From the NCBI GenBank assembly GCA_009787625.1, contig WQSX01000002.1, positions 186,001-250,000 on the forward strand: a stretch of 64,000 nucleotides of DNA, given 5' to 3'. Shown in pieces: positions 36,481 to 45,853 of this stretch. Positions within the stretch are counted from its first letter, which is position 1, and each line of letters begins with the position of its first letter. This DNA is from Oscillospiraceae bacterium. Its GTDB lineage: Bacteria > Bacillota > Clostridia > Oscillospirales > Oscillospiraceae. The translations under genes were made by a program, and so were the position numbers. Under the pieces are notes generated by a model. That model saw only the letters and a program-made list of their open reading frames with translations, was not told the DNA's origin and ran no database searches.

Positions 36481-37701
36481 TTACACATTTCGGTTAAAAA
36501 TCGGAATAACATGCCTACGCCCGCGCCACATTATAAAGATTGCCGCCATCAAAACAATTGTTCCGTAAATCACAACAACAGCCCGAATCGGAATCACCTC
36601 AGCGAGTGCTCCGGCGATAAGTTGACCCGAAACTGTACCAAGGGTCATAATCATTTGGAAAGCGCCGTTGTACCTTGCACGCGTTTCATCGGGGATATAA
36701 TCTTGCGTAGAGGACATTCTGATATTAAAGCTCGTCACAGTCAAAACACCTGTAGTAAACATTAAAATCGCCATAATTACCACAGGAGTAAACAAAAAAC
36801 CTATCTCAACAAAACTTGATACGATGTAAACAGTCATCGCAATCATAAACTTTTTTTCTTTAGGCAGTTCAACCTTGTACTGAATAGCACCGCCGACAAA
36901 ACGCCCGAAAACAGCCGCTCCCATAACAAGTGTATAGAGCATGACGCTGAGACCAGGAGTCTCGTTAAAATAGGGCAAGAGAAGCGAGTGTGACGAAAAT
37001 GCAAACATCGCCACAAAAAAGTAAGCAGTTATAACCTGCAAACCTTTTTCCTTTTTAATATAGGCAATTCCCTCACGGAGACTTGTAGTAAACTCAGAAA
37101 ACCGATACTTTTCGCCATCTTCACGGAGATGAGTTTCATCGACACGAATCTGCGTCTCCAAAACAGCCGCAACTAAAAACGCAATCGAAGAGTAGAGCAG
37201 AATCTGAGCTACCCCAATAGTATCATACAAAAACGCCGCAACAGGCATCATAACAGCAGAAAGCGGCATTATCATCGACGAGACGGAATAAGCTTTCCGA
37301 AAATTCCCCTTAGCGACCAAAACAGGATAAAGGCTCTCATAAGCCACAAAATAAATACTATCGACAGTACCCTTAAAAAACGTCAAGGCGAGCAAGAGCG
37401 GATAGTTGAAAAAACCGCCGGAAAGCAGGAAGAACAGAAAAATAAAAAGCCCCGCCGAAACAAAGTCCATAGTATAAATCGTCTTACGCCGAGAAAAAGC
37501 ATCAAGCAAAGGCCCCGCAAGCAGAGGAGCAAAAATCCGAGGGAGATTAAAAGTCACCATAAAAAGGACAAACAAAAAAACAGACTCACTATAATCAAGC
37601 ACCATCAAGCTAATAGCAAAGCTTGCCAACGCATTCCCGAAAACAGAAACCACTGACCCAAAAGTCAAAATTGTAAAATCGCGAGTCCAAAGCTTATCCA
37701 T
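36481..37701 (-). CDS. MFS transporter
   Basis: 406 residues with about twelve predicted spans, resembling the MFS_3/enterobactin-exporter-like and macrolide-efflux-like group (RDFTILTFGSVVSVFGNALASFAISL at the N-terminus, loop 2-3 motif LAGPLLDAFSRRKTIYTMD). Probably drug or metabolite efflux; substrate unknown. It starts 15 bp after pepV with no obvious Shine-Dalgarno, suggesting coupling to it. Confidence 0.88.
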   Translation of the reverse strand: MDKLWTRDFTILTFGSVVSVFGNALASFAISLMVLDYSESVFLFVLFMVTFNLPRIFAPLLAGPLLDAFSRRKTIYTMDFVSAGLFIFLFFLLSGGFFNYPLLLALTFFKGTVDSIYFVAYESLYPVLVAKGNFRKAYSVSSMIMPLSAVMMPVAAFLYDTIGVAQILLYSSIAFLVAAVLETQIRVDETHLREDGEKYRFSEFTTSLREGIAYIKKEKGLQVITAYFFVAMFAFSSHSLLLPYFNETPGLSVMLYTLVMGAAVFGRFVGGAIQYKVELPKEKKFMIAMTVYIVSSFVEIGFLFTPVVIMAILMFTTGVLTVTSFNIRMSSTQDYIPDETRARYNGAFQMIMTLGTVSGQLIAGALAEVIPIRAVVVIYGTIVLMAAIFIMWRGRRHVIPIFNRNV

Positions 37702-37716
37702 TACTTATCTCTGTTC

Positions 37717-39138
37717 TTATCCGCAAACGTCAACAATAGCCTTTGCGAACATCTTCGCATTCATGAGAAATCTATCCTTGCGGATGTATTCGCCTGCGTT
37801 GTGTACATTATTATGGTCAGGAGTGTCGGGCATGACCATACCAAAAGCGACACCACCGTCAATCTCATGCACATACGTCTGCCCACCGATGGCAAGGCAT
37901 TTGCGTTCCTCGCCTGTGTAATCTTCGTAGATACTGAGAAGCTTTTGCACAAAAGGAGTCTCCTCAGGAGTGTGGTGACAACCATTTATCTGATGCATGG
38001 AAATCGCAATACCCTCTTTATCGAGAGCTGCCTTAGTCAGCCCAAACAAATCAGCATCATCGGCGGCACTGGGTGTGCGAGAATCAAAGTTTCCGGAAAA
38101 CTCATACTCGGTAAAGCGCAGAACACCAAAATTGACAGTTATCTCCCCGGTCTTATCATCCTTGAAATAAATTCCGATAGCCTTGCCGACATTGTCCCCG
38201 TGTGGGAACAGGCGATTTAGTTTACAGAGATATTCAAAGCCATCACTCTTTGCAAAAGGCATAGCCGCAAGCATTTCAATGAGAGCTGTTTGAGCATTAT
38301 TTCCAAGATGCGGCAAACTGGCATGAGCCGCAGTACCATCGGCAGTGATAGAGATGAGTCCACCGTCAGCACAAGCTGTCAAAGTCGCACCTGTCTTTTC
38401 TGAAAACTCAGCACAAAAACGCTGTGTATCTTCCAAAGATAGGCCCTCGATAGTCGCCACCGCTCTATTGGGAACAATATTTGGTGTTGTTCCACCGGTT
38501 ACGGACACCACGCGTGGCAGAGAAGTATCTTTTTCCCACTTTGCGCCAAAAACAGGCATAAAACGACCTTTTTCAATGTTAACAATCGGGAACTCAGCGT
38601 CAGGAGTGAAAACATTTGGCGGAGTAGTGTTCTTTTTCACATACTGCTTAATATCATCCCAGCCTATTTCCTCACCTGAGCCGAAAATGAGTTGAACACC
38701 GTGCGTAAGATTCGGACAAATATCACGCACGCAACAAACCGCGTAAATAGCGGCAACAGCAGGACCTTTGTTATCTACAACACCTCGAGCATAGAGAATG
38801 CCGTCTTTTTCTGTTAACTTAAACGGATCTGTTTCCCAGCCCTCACCCGCTGCGACAATGTCAAGATGTGCAAGAATTCCAAGCTCAGGAGGGTTCGGAC
38901 CGAAAGTTGATGTGATGACCATATCTTCAAACACATTGACATCAAAGCCCTTGTCTTTAAGCATAGACTCAGCAACAGTGAGTGCCTTGCGAGACTCCGT
39001 ACCGTATGGCGCACCTTCCTCTTTTTTACCTGCGACACTGTTGATTTCAATTAGTTTTCCAAGGTCGTTGAGCATATTGCTTTCGTTTTTGTTGAACCAC
39101 TCGTCGATTATTGTCTTCAGTTCTTGATTGTTTGACAT
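37717..39138 (-). CDS. pepV: M20-family dipeptidase (PepV-like)
   Basis: Cytoplasmic dinuclear zinc dipeptidase. 473 residues from ATG 39138 (MSNNQELK); the ATG at 39150 lies inside the AAAGGAATGG site. Metal ligands and catalytic residues: LAHLDIVAAGEGW (His/Asp), GVVDNKGPAVA (bridging Asp), FGSGEEIGWDD (Glu-Glu), TPDAEFP (Asp), and a C-terminal VHEIDGG (His). A lid domain occupies about residues 180-360. Its leader carries the full two-state hairpin element, placing it under the same putative control as phnI. Confidence 0.92.
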   Translation of the reverse strand: MSNNQELKTIIDEWFNKNESNMLNDLGKLIEINSVAGKKEEGAPYGTESRKALTVAESMLKDKGFDVNVFEDMVITSTFGPNPPELGILAHLDIVAAGEGWETDPFKLTEKDGILYARGVVDNKGPAVAAIYAVCCVRDICPNLTHGVQLIFGSGEEIGWDDIKQYVKKNTTPPNVFTPDAEFPIVNIEKGRFMPVFGAKWEKDTSLPRVVSVTGGTTPNIVPNRAVATIEGLSLEDTQRFCAEFSEKTGATLTACADGGLISITADGTAAHASLPHLGNNAQTALIEMLAAMPFAKSDGFEYLCKLNRLFPHGDNVGKAIGIYFKDDKTGEITVNFGVLRFTEYEFSGNFDSRTPSAADDADLFGLTKAALDKEGIAISMHQINGCHHTPEETPFVQKLLSIYEDYTGEERKCLAIGGQTYVHEIDGGVAFGMVMPDTPDHNNVHNAGEYIRKDRFLMNAKMFAKAIVDVCG

Positions 39139-39141
39139 TTT

Positions 39142-39207
39142 AAAATCCATTCCTTTCAGTAATCTTTAGGCACAAATTATCCATGAAAAGGCATGGATTT
39201 TTTGTGC
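39142..39207 (-). promoter_or_regulatory. Two-state leader element before pepV (full copy)
   Basis: Minus strand. Hairpin 1: GCACAAAAAATCCATG pairs with CATGGATAATTTGTGC (39170-39207, two mismatches), its inner 7 bp ATCCATG/CATGGAT perfect. The alternative: the left arm plus loop AAAATCCATGCCTTT (39187-39201) pairs with AAAGGAATGGATTTT (39142-39156), 14 of 15 positions, which contains the Shine-Dalgarno. The pairings are mutually exclusive. The same architecture with different bases precedes phnI. It sits in the coaE-pepV gap. Confidence 0.7.
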
Positions 39208-39242
39208 ATCACTTGCTCCCTCAAATTTAATTGCTTTTATTA

Positions 39243-39875
39243 TCAGCGTTGCTTAGACGGTGAAAACGCAGTTTCCCACACATAACCACCCAAGAGTTTG
39301 CTAAAAAACTCGTCGCATTTCGCTGCAAATTCGATTTGATCTTCATAAGTGTTTTCTAAAATATATTCGCAGTTTTCTATGTAAAAACTATCATCTTGTT
39401 GCGCTGAGACCCTCGTCTCTGCCTGCTCTCTTGTTAGATCATCACGCTCCATAATTCGAGATATGCGTAGCTCCTTAGGAGCCAGAATTCCGATTACGAT
39501 GTCGCATTCTTCATTAAAAGAGCTTTCAACCAGAGCAATAGCATCAATGGCGACAATCTCTCCGCCACGTTTGTTAAACGTTGAAATTTCAAGATTCAGA
39601 GCATTCCACACAAATTTATGTGTAATAGCATTCAGGTCAGAAAGTGCAGCGGGATCTTTAAACACTATCTCCCTAAGTTTCTTACGGTCAACTTTGCCAT
39701 CAGTTAAAACACCGGGAAAACGTGAATCTATCTCAGCCGTCATCTTCTCATTACTGTAAAGGAGTTCATGATAAATCAAGTCACAGTCAAGCGGCAGAGC
39801 GCCCATCTTTTCAAGCGAAAGTAAAGCCATTGTTTTACCCGCTCCCGACGGGCCGGTGATTCCTACAATATACAT
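39243..39875 (-). CDS. coaE: Dephospho-CoA kinase
   Basis: Last step of coenzyme A synthesis. 210 residues: P-loop GITGPSGAGKT (residues 5-15), LPLDCDLIYHELL (substrate Asp), HKFVWNAL, and the lid region ISRIMERDDLTREQAETRVSAQ. It lies 17 bp after prfA on the same strand and ahead of the pepV leader. Confidence 0.93.
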   Translation of the reverse strand: MYIVGITGPSGAGKTMALLSLEKMGALPLDCDLIYHELLYSNEKMTAEIDSRFPGVLTDGKVDRKKLREIVFKDPAALSDLNAITHKFVWNALNLEISTFNKRGGEIVAIDAIALVESSFNEECDIVIGILAPKELRISRIMERDDLTREQAETRVSAQQDDSFYIENCEYILENTYEDQIEFAAKCDEFFSKLLGGYVWETAFSPSKQR

Positions 39876-39892
39876 ATGCCTTATCTATCCCC

Positions 39893-40954
39893 CTATTCTC
39901 CCGAAGCCTTCAAGGCTTCGGCCCTATCAGCCATAATAAGAGCATCAATGACCTCATCAAGCGCACCATTCATAATCTGCTCAAGTTTATATAATGTAAG
40001 GCCTATCCTGTGATCGGTGACTCGCCCCTGCGGATAATTGTAAGTCCGAATCCTCTCCGAGCGGTCGCCCGTACCAACCTGACTCTTCCGCTGTGCCGCC
40101 TGCTCAGCCTCCTGCTTTTGCCGCTCAACCTCATAGAGCCGCGATGCGAGAATTTTCATTGCCCTATCTTTGTTTTTATGTTGACTGCGCTCATCTTGGC
40201 ACTCAACAACAGTGCCTGTGGGCAAGTGAGTTATGCGTATGGCAGACTCAGTCTTGTTGACATGCTGACCACCTGCGCCGCTTGCCCTGAAAGTGTCGAT
40301 ATTGAGGTCAGTAGGATTAATTTCAAAGTCAACCTCCTCAACTTCAGGTAAAACAGCAACAGTCACCGTACTCGTGTGAATGCGCCCCGAAGTCTCAGTC
40401 TCAGGCACTCTCTGTACACGATGCACACCACTTTCAAATTTAAAGCGGGAATAAGCACCGTCACCTTCAATAATGAAGCTGACTTCCTTTACACCACCAA
40501 GCTCGGTTTCATTGAGATTGGCAATCTCGGCTTTCCACCGCTTAGTCTCCGCATACATCGTATACATACGGTAGAGCGAATGGGCAAACAGAGCCGCCTC
40601 ATCACCACCTGCGCCGCCACGAATTTCTATGATAACATTCTTATCATCGTTTGGGTCACGGGGTAACAGCAAGAATTTAAGCTCCTCTTCAAGCCGCTCT
40701 TTATCGGATTCGGCAGCTGAAAACTCCTCTTGTGCCATCTCCTTAAAATCAGGGTCATTCATGAGTTCCCTAGCGCCATCCATATCCCGAATGGACTTTT
40801 CATAGAGCTTAAAAACATCAACAACAGGCTGAATTTCCTTTTGCTCTCTCGCAAGCTTTGCATAAAGCGCAGGGTCAGAGTAGACCTCTGAATCCTCCAT
40901 GCGCTTCTGTAACGCATTATATTTCTCTTCAAGTTCCTTCAGCTTTTCCAGCAT
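39893..40954 (-). CDS. prfA: Peptide chain release factor 1
   Basis: Recognises UAA/UAG and triggers peptide release on the ribosome. 353 residues: [12 protein letters not shown], codon-recognition domain, GGQ loop in [18 protein letters not shown], followed by [14 protein letters not shown] and [13 protein letters not shown]. Length and the lack of a programmed frameshift place it as RF1, not RF2. The methylase gene prmC is not adjacent. First gene of the long minus-strand run; AGGG precedes the ATG. Confidence 0.96.
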   Translation of the reverse strand: MLEKLKELEEKYNALQKRMEDSEVYSDPALYAKLAREQKEIQPVVDVFKLYEKSIRDMDGARELMNDPDFKEMAQEEFSAAESDKERLEEELKFLLLPRDPNDDKNVIIEIRGGAGGDEAALFAHSLYRMYTMYAETKRWKAEIANLNETELGGVKEVSFIIEGDGAYSRFKFESGVHRVQRVPETETSGRIHTSTVTVAVLPEVEEVDFEINPTDLNIDTFRASGAGGQHVNKTESAIRITHLPTGTVVECQDERSQHKNKDRAMKILASRLYEVERQKQEAEQAAQRKSQVGTGDRSERIRTYNYPQGRVTDHRIGLTLYKLEQIMNGALDEVIDALIMADRAEALKASGE

Positions 40955-41189
40955 AAATTATCCCTCGTTAACATTTTACACAATATTCACAATATGTCTA
41001 ATTGCTAAATAATATCACAAAATCAAGGAAAAGTAAAGAAATGAAGACACTCAAAAAAAATGTTTCTTCACAAATTATTATTATTTTGTTCTCAGTATAG
41101 ACATTGATTTTTCTTTCAAACTAAGTTAGGCTATGTTTATTGTACCGAGTGTACATTGATTTTTGTATCAGCAAAATACCATCTCAAAA
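40955..41189. other. AT-rich intergenic region ahead of the riboswitch
   Basis: Shared 5' region of prfA (minus) and the riboswitch transcript (plus). No ORF, RNA or repeat recognised. AT-rich stretches and several TTGATT-like hexamers are present, but no promoter with good boxes and spacing could be chosen. Confidence 0.4.
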
Positions 41190-41272
41190 ATCGATAAAGG
41201 CAAACCTGACCGAAAGGCAGGGACGCAAAGCTAGGGGTCTAAGGCAAAAAGCTATGACAGCCCGGCCGCCGA
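41190..41272 (+). ncRNA. c-di-GMP-I (GEMM-I) riboswitch
   Basis: Contains the class signature in order: AAAGGCAAACC, the GAAAGG tetraloop-like segment, GGGACGCAAAGC, GGGTCTAAGG, and the closing AGCCCGGCCGCCGA, which corresponds to AGCCGGGUUGCCGA in known members. It binds cyclic di-GMP. It sits about 170 nt upstream of the chemoreceptor gene at 41442 on the same strand, so it should make expression of that receptor depend on c-di-GMP. Confidence 0.92.
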
Positions 41273-41302
41273 AATTTTAGAGGAACTTCCTCTTCTTCGG
41301 CG
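41267..41302 (+). promoter_or_regulatory. Candidate riboswitch expression-platform hairpin
   Basis: CGCCGAA (41267-41273) pairs with TTCGGCG (41296-41302), with an inner AGAGGA/TCCTCT stem (41279-41293). The left arm overlaps the 3' strand of the aptamer's closing helix, so the two compete. A T-rich stretch (ATTTTTATTT) follows only about 14 nt later, so it is either a weak terminator or an antiterminator partner; ON versus OFF cannot be settled by eye. Confidence 0.6.
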
Positions 41303-41441
41303 TGCCGAGAGAGAGGATTTTTATTTGCTCCAAACATTCACCTCTCCATCGGCGCAAGTGTCAAGGTGCAAGGTGCACCACATGCTCCGGCTGCAACAGA
41401 AGTGGCAGCAAAATAAATAAATAGAAGAGGAGACCCACACA

Positions 41442-43652
41442 ATGAAAAACATGAAAGTATCGAAAAAACTACTGGTAAGTTTTATGATAGTTATAGCTTT
41501 AGCCGTAACTGTCGCCGCATTCGGCATCTTCGGAATGATGCAAATTAACGATGGCTCGCAAACCATGTACGAGCACCAAACTGAGCCGCTGGCTGACCTA
41601 GCGGCAGCGCGCGAGTACTTCCAAAGATTGCGCGTACAACTGCGTGAGGCGCAATTATCAACAACGGTCGCAGAACTAAATGCAGTAGAAAATGAAATCA
41701 ATCAAAGGGTAGAGACTTTCGAGAGCAGTATGGCCGAATATGAGGGAACCCTTATAAATCCGAGATACAGAGAAATTTACTACAACACAATGGAAATATA
41801 CGCTCAGTTTAAATCATATGTTGAAGACATCATAAGAGAGACATATGTAATTATTGACACACAAGCAGAAATCCAACAATTTTTACCGCTTGCCGCAGCA
41901 ACATCTAACTCCGCAGCAGACTATATCACCGACCTGATGAACAGACGTGTTGAACAAATTCACGCCGCAGGGCCATATGATGATATAGCTATGTTTATTG
42001 ATTCACTCATATACATCGCCTATGCTTCAGAATATATGCAACGCCTGCGCGTACAATTGCGGGAAGCAATACTCGCCACATCAATGGATGGCTTTGAAGC
42101 AGTATTGGCAGAAGCGAACCAACGCGAAGAAATGTTTCGCTCAAGCATGGCATCTTTCAACGCAACGATAGAAACTGCAGCAACTCAAGCAATCTTTGAC
42201 AGCGCAATGAGTGAATTCGAACAGTACAGCTTGTATGTCGCCGATATATTTGAAGATACGCGCCATAGAATAGCACTGCAATACACCGTAGATGAAATTC
42301 GCCCGGTAGCGGCTTCGACATCAAACGTGGTTTCAGACGGTCTCGAAGAGCTAATGCTTATCCGTATCGGTCAAGCTGCCGATCAAAACGTTGCCAATAC
42401 AGCTACATTCAGCACAATGCTGGTAACAATCATAATTGTCATAGTTGTTGCAGTGGCAATAGCACTATTCTTCGCAGTTTACATCTCAAAACTCGTAGCG
42501 AAACCAATGGTAACACTCGACGAGTGGATGCAATCTACAGCAAAAGAAGGCAATATATCATTGACAGCCGAGAAAGGTGCAATCCTCAACGGATATAAAG
42601 TCCGCAAAGATGAAATTGGAAGACTGTTTAGCTCTTACCTAGACATAATTAAAGGTCTCGAAGTGGTTGACTCAGAACTCAAAGAAATCGCAAGCGGTAA
42701 CCTAAACCTTGATGTAAATGTAAGGTCAGACCTTGATACAATTTCATTATCACTCAAGCAAATGGTAGAGGACCTAAACAACATGTTCGGGGAAATCAAC
42801 ACCGCAACAGGGCAAGTCGCATCAGGTTCAAAGCAAATTGCAGAAGGATCTCAATCGCTCGCGCAAGGAAGCACAGAGCAAGCCGCATCAGTACAGCAAC
42901 TCTCAGCATCAATCGGAGAAATCGCAGAAAAAACCAAAAATAATGCGGCGATGGCAGAAGAGGCGGCAACGCTTGCCGAGACAATCATGGTCAACGCAGA
43001 AAAAGGAAGTCAGCAAATGGGTGAAATGACCGAAGCGGTCAGAGAAATCAACGAAGCCAGCCAAAACATAAGCAAAGTCATCAAAGCAATAGATGATATC
43101 GCATTCCAAACAAACATTTTGGCACTAAATGCCGCAGTAGAAGCCGCAAGAGCAGGTCAGCACGGTAAGGGATTTGCAGTGGTAGCAGAAGAAGTCCGCA
43201 ACCTCGCATCGAAGAGTGCAGAAGCAGCAAAAGACACAGGCGACCTGATTGCAAACTCGATTCAAAAAGCAGAGTTAGGCGCACGCATAGCTGAAGACAC
43301 AGCAACAAGCCTTGGCGAAATTGTAACAGGCATAGGCGAGAGCAGTCAACTCGTTGGTAAAATAGCGGAATCATCCGAGGAGCAAGCTGCAGGAATCTCC
43401 CAAATCAACGAGGGTATAGACCAAGTGGCATCAGTAGTTCAACAAAACAGCGCAACCGCAGAACAATCCGCAGCAGCATCAGAAGAAATGAGTGGTCAAT
43501 CGCTGATGTTAGAAGAGCTGGTTTCTCGCTTCAAACTAAAAGTAGGTGAAGGTCTTGCAAAACTACAAGCTCCAGTGGACGCCGAGCGATTTGAACTGGC
43601 ACCGGCAACAGCAAGCACGGACACAAACGACTCAGACTTCGGAAAGTATTAA
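41442..43652 (+). CDS. Methyl-accepting chemotaxis protein with duplicated extracellular sensor
   Basis: Transmembrane chemoreceptor signalling to CheA/CheW. 736 residues: TM1 ([22 protein letters not shown], about 10-31), a large extracellular helical region (about 32-325), TM2 ([24 protein letters not shown]), HAMP-like linker, and a cytoplasmic signalling domain with hairpin tip [23 protein letters not shown] and flanking methylation helices. The sensor contains an internal duplication: [18 protein letters not shown] recurs as [18 protein letters not shown] about 140 residues later with the helices around it. Expression should be set by the upstream c-di-GMP riboswitch. GAGGAG precedes the ATG. 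Confidence 0.95.
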   Translation: MKNMKVSKKLLVSFMIVIALAVTVAAFGIFGMMQINDGSQTMYEHQTEPLADLAAAREYFQRLRVQLREAQLSTTVAELNAVENEINQRVETFESSMAEYEGTLINPRYREIYYNTMEIYAQFKSYVEDIIRETYVIIDTQAEIQQFLPLAAATSNSAADYITDLMNRRVEQIHAAGPYDDIAMFIDSLIYIAYASEYMQRLRVQLREAILATSMDGFEAVLAEANQREEMFRSSMASFNATIETAATQAIFDSAMSEFEQYSLYVADIFEDTRHRIALQYTVDEIRPVAASTSNVVSDGLEELMLIRIGQAADQNVANTATFSTMLVTIIIVIVVAVAIALFFAVYISKLVAKPMVTLDEWMQSTAKEGNISLTAEKGAILNGYKVRKDEIGRLFSSYLDIIKGLEVVDSELKEIASGNLNLDVNVRSDLDTISLSLKQMVEDLNNMFGEINTATGQVASGSKQIAEGSQSLAQGSTEQAASVQQLSASIGEIAEKTKNNAAMAEEAATLAETIMVNAEKGSQQMGEMTEAVREINEASQNISKVIKAIDDIAFQTNILALNAAVEAARAGQHGKGFAVVAEEVRNLASKSAEAAKDTGDLIANSIQKAELGARIAEDTATSLGEIVTGIGESSQLVGKIAESSEEQAAGISQINEGIDQVASVVQQNSATAEQSAAASEEMSGQSLMLEELVSRFKLKVGEGLAKLQAPVDAERFELAPATASTDTNDSDFGKY

Positions 43653-43700
43653 AGCACCACACGCGCCAAAGAAGCTACAGTAACTATATAGTTGTCCTAA

Positions 43701-43740
43701 GGGCGATATCTTGGAGCAGATATCGCCCGCATTTTTTTTG
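43701..43740 (+). terminator. Rho-independent terminator of the chemoreceptor gene
   Basis: GGGCGATATC, 8-nt loop, GATATCGCCC (43701-43728) followed by GCATTTTTTTT. Perfect 10-bp stem, 48 bp after the stop codon. Confidence 0.95.
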
Positions 43741-43746
43741 CGACAA

Positions 43747-43785
43747 GGCGGCAAGACAGAGGAACCGTCCCCCTGTCTTGCCGCC
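43747..43785. repeat. Family B palindrome, intact copy
   Basis: GGCGGCAAGACAG (43747-43759) pairs perfectly with CTGTCTTGCCGCC (43773-43785); the 13-nt centre is AGGAACCGTCCCC. This is the most symmetrical copy of the family and lies just after the chemoreceptor terminator. Confidence 0.85.
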
Positions 43786-43894
43786 GTCCTGCCCCCTCAT
43801 TTCTTACAGGACTTTTACTAAACATTGATTTCAGATTTTACATAAAAAACTTATAATTACTCACAAAAACAATCAGTTTTGTGAGGAGAAAACT

Positions 43895-44638
43895 ATGTAC
43901 AGAAAATTTATTGCAATAATTCGAGTTGTGGCAATGGGCATGCTGATTTCAGGTGCCTTTTTATTTGCACCTACACATGCTGAAAGTGCTGCTTTCTTTG
44001 AAGTCCGAAGCCAAGGCGGAGGATGTGAAGATTGCGACTATGATGAATATTCGATGGAGCAGGAGCTTGAAACGGCAGTGAGACAAGTGCCGTACATGCC
44101 GGAGGGGGCAGTAGTATCTCCGAGAGATGACCGCCCCTATGACAACATATCCATTGGAGACAGCGTAGTTTTGTACTTTTATACACCATGGTGCCCATTT
44201 TGTTATGAAATATCACCAATAATGAACAATCTGCCTGAGTATGTGATGGTCGACGGACAAAAAAGCTATGTCCGCCTTATCAGCTACAACCGTGACGTTG
44301 ATGCAGACCGTGAAATAATCAGGCGCTATCACGATATGCTAAATATTGCAGAAGAAAGACGCTTAGTGCCACTGGTGATAATTGGCTACAGAGACCTTTT
44401 TCTGTACGCAGAACTACGCGAAGGGCTTATAGCCGCGCTTGAGGCAGGGGAAGGTTTGGTGACACCACTGCTAAGCGATTACACGTCCTTGCCGGAAACT
44501 ACCTTGATGCCGTATATATTAGTAGTAACTGCGCTTGCTGCTTCGATTTTGCTCTTCATAATCCGTTGCCGCAAAAACGCAATAAGAAACAGCTTTCCAA
44601 AAGCTACTGCAAACCGCTTGGAAACTGTCTCGGAGTAA
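43895..44638 (+). CDS. Membrane-anchored extracellular thioredoxin-like protein
   Basis: 247 residues. Signal peptide (about 1-31, ending THAESA), then a short segment with a CEDC pair (GGGCEDCDYDEY), a thioredoxin fold with active site YTPWCPFC (about residues 105-112) and a cis-Pro candidate in RRLVPLVIIG, a C-terminal span (YILVVTALAASILLFII) and a basic tail. It is therefore exported, tethered by its C-terminus, and probably acts in thiol-disulfide exchange outside the membrane. The second CxxC before the domain is not part of the standard fold. GAGGAG precedes the ATG. Stand-alone gene; partner unknown. Confidence 0.8.
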   Translation: MYRKFIAIIRVVAMGMLISGAFLFAPTHAESAAFFEVRSQGGGCEDCDYDEYSMEQELETAVRQVPYMPEGAVVSPRDDRPYDNISIGDSVVLYFYTPWCPFCYEISPIMNNLPEYVMVDGQKSYVRLISYNRDVDADREIIRRYHDMLNIAEERRLVPLVIIGYRDLFLYAELREGLIAALEAGEGLVTPLLSDYTSLPETTLMPYILVVTALAASILLFIIRCRKNAIRNSFPKATANRLETVSE

Positions 44639-44796
44639 CACATTACTTACCATAATTTTACAGAAGGGGTTATCTCAAAATAATTAATTACTATATTTTT
44701 ACAGCTTGACGATTATAGATTTTACATTGCATGGATACAATCGTTTTGTGGAAAGAATCATCCATAAATATTAATTTAAGTATGAGGTACAAGAAA

Positions 44797-45849
44797 GTGA
44801 GAAAGCAAAAAATGATTAAGAAATTAATTTCAACCATGCTCCTTGTGTCAATGTTTACCCTATTAGCCATAGGCGTTGTGGGGTGCGCTGATGACGCAGG
44901 TGCAGCAAACGGCGGAAACACAGACCCAATAGTATTCGTGTGGTACCCAAATGAATCTTCAGCGATATACACGGATGCCCGCAACGAGTTCGGCAGGATT
45001 ATCTATGAAGCCACAGGCAGACCCGTAGAACATATGCTCACAACAGACTATGTAATCGCAATAGAGGCGATAGCGGGTGGGCAAGCAGACCTCGCAACAA
45101 TGGGACCTGTTGGCTATATCATGGCGCGCGACCGCAACCCCGCCGTCAATATTCTGGTGGTGTCCTCCGGACCATCCGGTACGCTCGACGATGCTGTTTA
45201 CTTCGGCTGGCTTGCAGTAAATAGAGACATTGAAGATGAGTTCCGTGATGGCGACGGCTGGTGTATACAAAACATTCAAGGGCGCAGCATGTCATTTGTA
45301 TCAGCGGCTTCCACATCAGGGTTTGTTGTTCCCGTAGGAACAATCATCGAGGAATTTTCAGATTCATGGCCGGGCATTGACGAGGATATAATTCTCGATG
45401 CCGGACCGAACGGATTCTTTAGTCAGCAAATATTCGGCGTATCTCACCAAGGTGCAATGTTTAACTTGCTTGATGGGCGCGTAGAAGTTGCTACATTCTG
45501 CGACACCTGTGTACAAGCCTATGTAGAACTTGTGTATGGCGAAGAAAACGCTACAGGCTCGATTTACGCACTGCGTCAAGGTGTAGAAGCTCCCTTTACA
45601 GGAATGGACGGTATGGAATTCAGAATAATCCGCTCAATTGCGGTACCAAACTTCCCCATCGCATATAATGGCGACAACTTTACGCCTGAAGAAATAGCCG
45701 CTATTACGCAAGCGCTCTTATCAGACTCTACAACCATGAATCCACTCATATTTACACCCGACCCCGAAGTTTATCGTGCGACTTTCAGACGCACACGTTA
45801 TGAGCGATTCATAGATGTGGACGACTCTTTCTACGACGTAATGAGGTAG
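44797..45849 (+). CDS. phnD: Phosphonate ABC transporter substrate-binding lipoprotein
   Basis: Captures phosphonates outside the membrane for the PhnC-PhnE transporter encoded at 52418-54859. About 350 residues from GTG 44797, chosen because GAGG lies at 44784-44787; ATG 44812 (MIKKLIS) is the alternative. Lipobox IGVVGC, then the PhnD fold (IVFVWYPNESSAIYTDARNEFGRIIYEATGR, GQADLATMGPVGYIMARDR, SMSFVSAASTSGFVVP). First gene of the plus-strand phn operon, four bases ahead of phnG. The 158-bp region upstream shows no Pho box or clear promoter that I can defend. Confidence 0.93.
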   Translation: MRKQKMIKKLISTMLLVSMFTLLAIGVVGCADDAGAANGGNTDPIVFVWYPNESSAIYTDARNEFGRIIYEATGRPVEHMLTTDYVIAIEAIAGGQADLATMGPVGYIMARDRNPAVNILVVSSGPSGTLDDAVYFGWLAVNRDIEDEFRDGDGWCIQNIQGRSMSFVSAASTSGFVVPVGTIIEEFSDSWPGIDEDIILDAGPNGFFSQQIFGVSHQGAMFNLLDGRVEVATFCDTCVQAYVELVYGEENATGSIYALRQGVEAPFTGMDGMEFRIIRSIAVPNFPIAYNGDNFTPEEIAAITQALLSDSTTMNPLIFTPDPEVYRATFRRTRYERFIDVDDSFYDVMR

Positions 45850-45853
45850 TATC

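Noticed and set aside
41150-41198. A sigma-28-like promoter (CAAAA...TCGATAA) before the chemoreceptor
   Set aside because: The match is weak, and the -10 would overlap the 5' end of the riboswitch aptamer, so transcription from it would lack the closing helix.
44640-44796. A Pho box or sigma-A promoter before phnD
   Set aside because: A TTGACG near 44706 has no acceptable -10 at 16-18 bp, and no repeated PhoB/PhoP-like direct repeats could be defended.
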